Assembly (NCBI GenBank): GCA_003116995.1
Contig: BDSL01000155.1
Location: 98,271-162,270 of the forward strand
Length of the DNA: 64,000 bases
Direction of reading: 5' to 3'
DNA from: Yamagishiella unicocca
Lineage: Eukaryota; Chlorophyta; Chlorophyceae; Chlamydomonadales; Volvocaceae
The notes under the pieces were generated by a model, which saw only the letters and a list, made by a program, of their open reading frames with translations, ran no database searches and was not told the DNA's origin. Both the position numbers and the translations under genes were made by a program. Of the stretch, positions 1-64,000 are shown one piece after another (position 1 is the stretch's first letter; the number at the start of each line of letters is the position of its first letter).

Positions 1-2
1 TT

Positions 3-64000
<63,998 letters not shown>

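Overview
WHAT THE WINDOW IS. As printed, the sequence uses only C, T and G, apart from a handful of A (I found eight). This is not natural base composition. If every printed C is read as 'A or C' (IUPAC M), the window becomes an ordinary plastid genome of a chlamydomonadalean green alga: tRNAs fold with complete stems, rRNA signature sequences match, and photosynthesis genes read through. The minus strand then has G standing for 'G or T'. T and G counts by eye (about a third and a sixth) suggest A is about as common as T and C as common as G, so the true DNA is AT-rich. The apparent GC content (about two thirds) is an artefact. All calls below use this reading. Because stop codons and ATG all need A or T, the printed text has almost no stops or ATG starts in any of six frames, so naive ORF calls on it mean nothing.

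LAYOUT. Plus strand, left half: trnY (0.19 kb), trnQ (1.0), psaB (7.8-10.0), rbcL (13.6-15.0), trnG-UCC (16.5), atpA (17.05-18.56), psbI (20.0), cemA (3' part, to 24.0), atpH (25.1), atpF (27.5), rps11 (29.7), trnK (32.4), an unidentified codon-periodic tract (35.8-36.9) and trnS-GCU (39.2). The strand then switches. Minus strand, right half: psbA (40.07-43.71, one 2.6 kb intron), an unassigned G-rich tract (46.0-47.5), 5S rRNA (51.7), 23S rRNA (52.04-58.31, three introns), trnA-UGC, trnI-GAU and 16S rRNA (60.4-61.9). The operon is transcribed right to left in the bacterial order 16S-trnI-trnA-23S-5S.

The series atpA-psbI-cemA-atpH-atpF-rps11, and psbA lying beyond the 5S end of the rRNA operon, resemble Chlamydomonas reinhardtii (from memory). 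Everything between genes, roughly half the window, is packed with GC-rich hairpin repeats built from a few shared modules, plus several tandem arrays. That fits a greatly expanded chlamydomonadalean plastome. Haematococcus lacustris, with its giant repeat-filled plastome, is a reasonable guess but not shown.

HOW IT WORKS TOGETHER. The genes supply photosystem I (psaB), photosystem II (psbA, psbI), Rubisco large subunit (rbcL), ATP synthase (atpA, atpF, atpH), an envelope protein (cemA) and translation (rps11, rRNAs, seven tRNAs). Several genes carry one-base slips in homopolymer runs, which look like long-read errors. Nothing here demands a new biological system; the striking signal is the base recoding itself, followed by the repeat proliferation and the introns.
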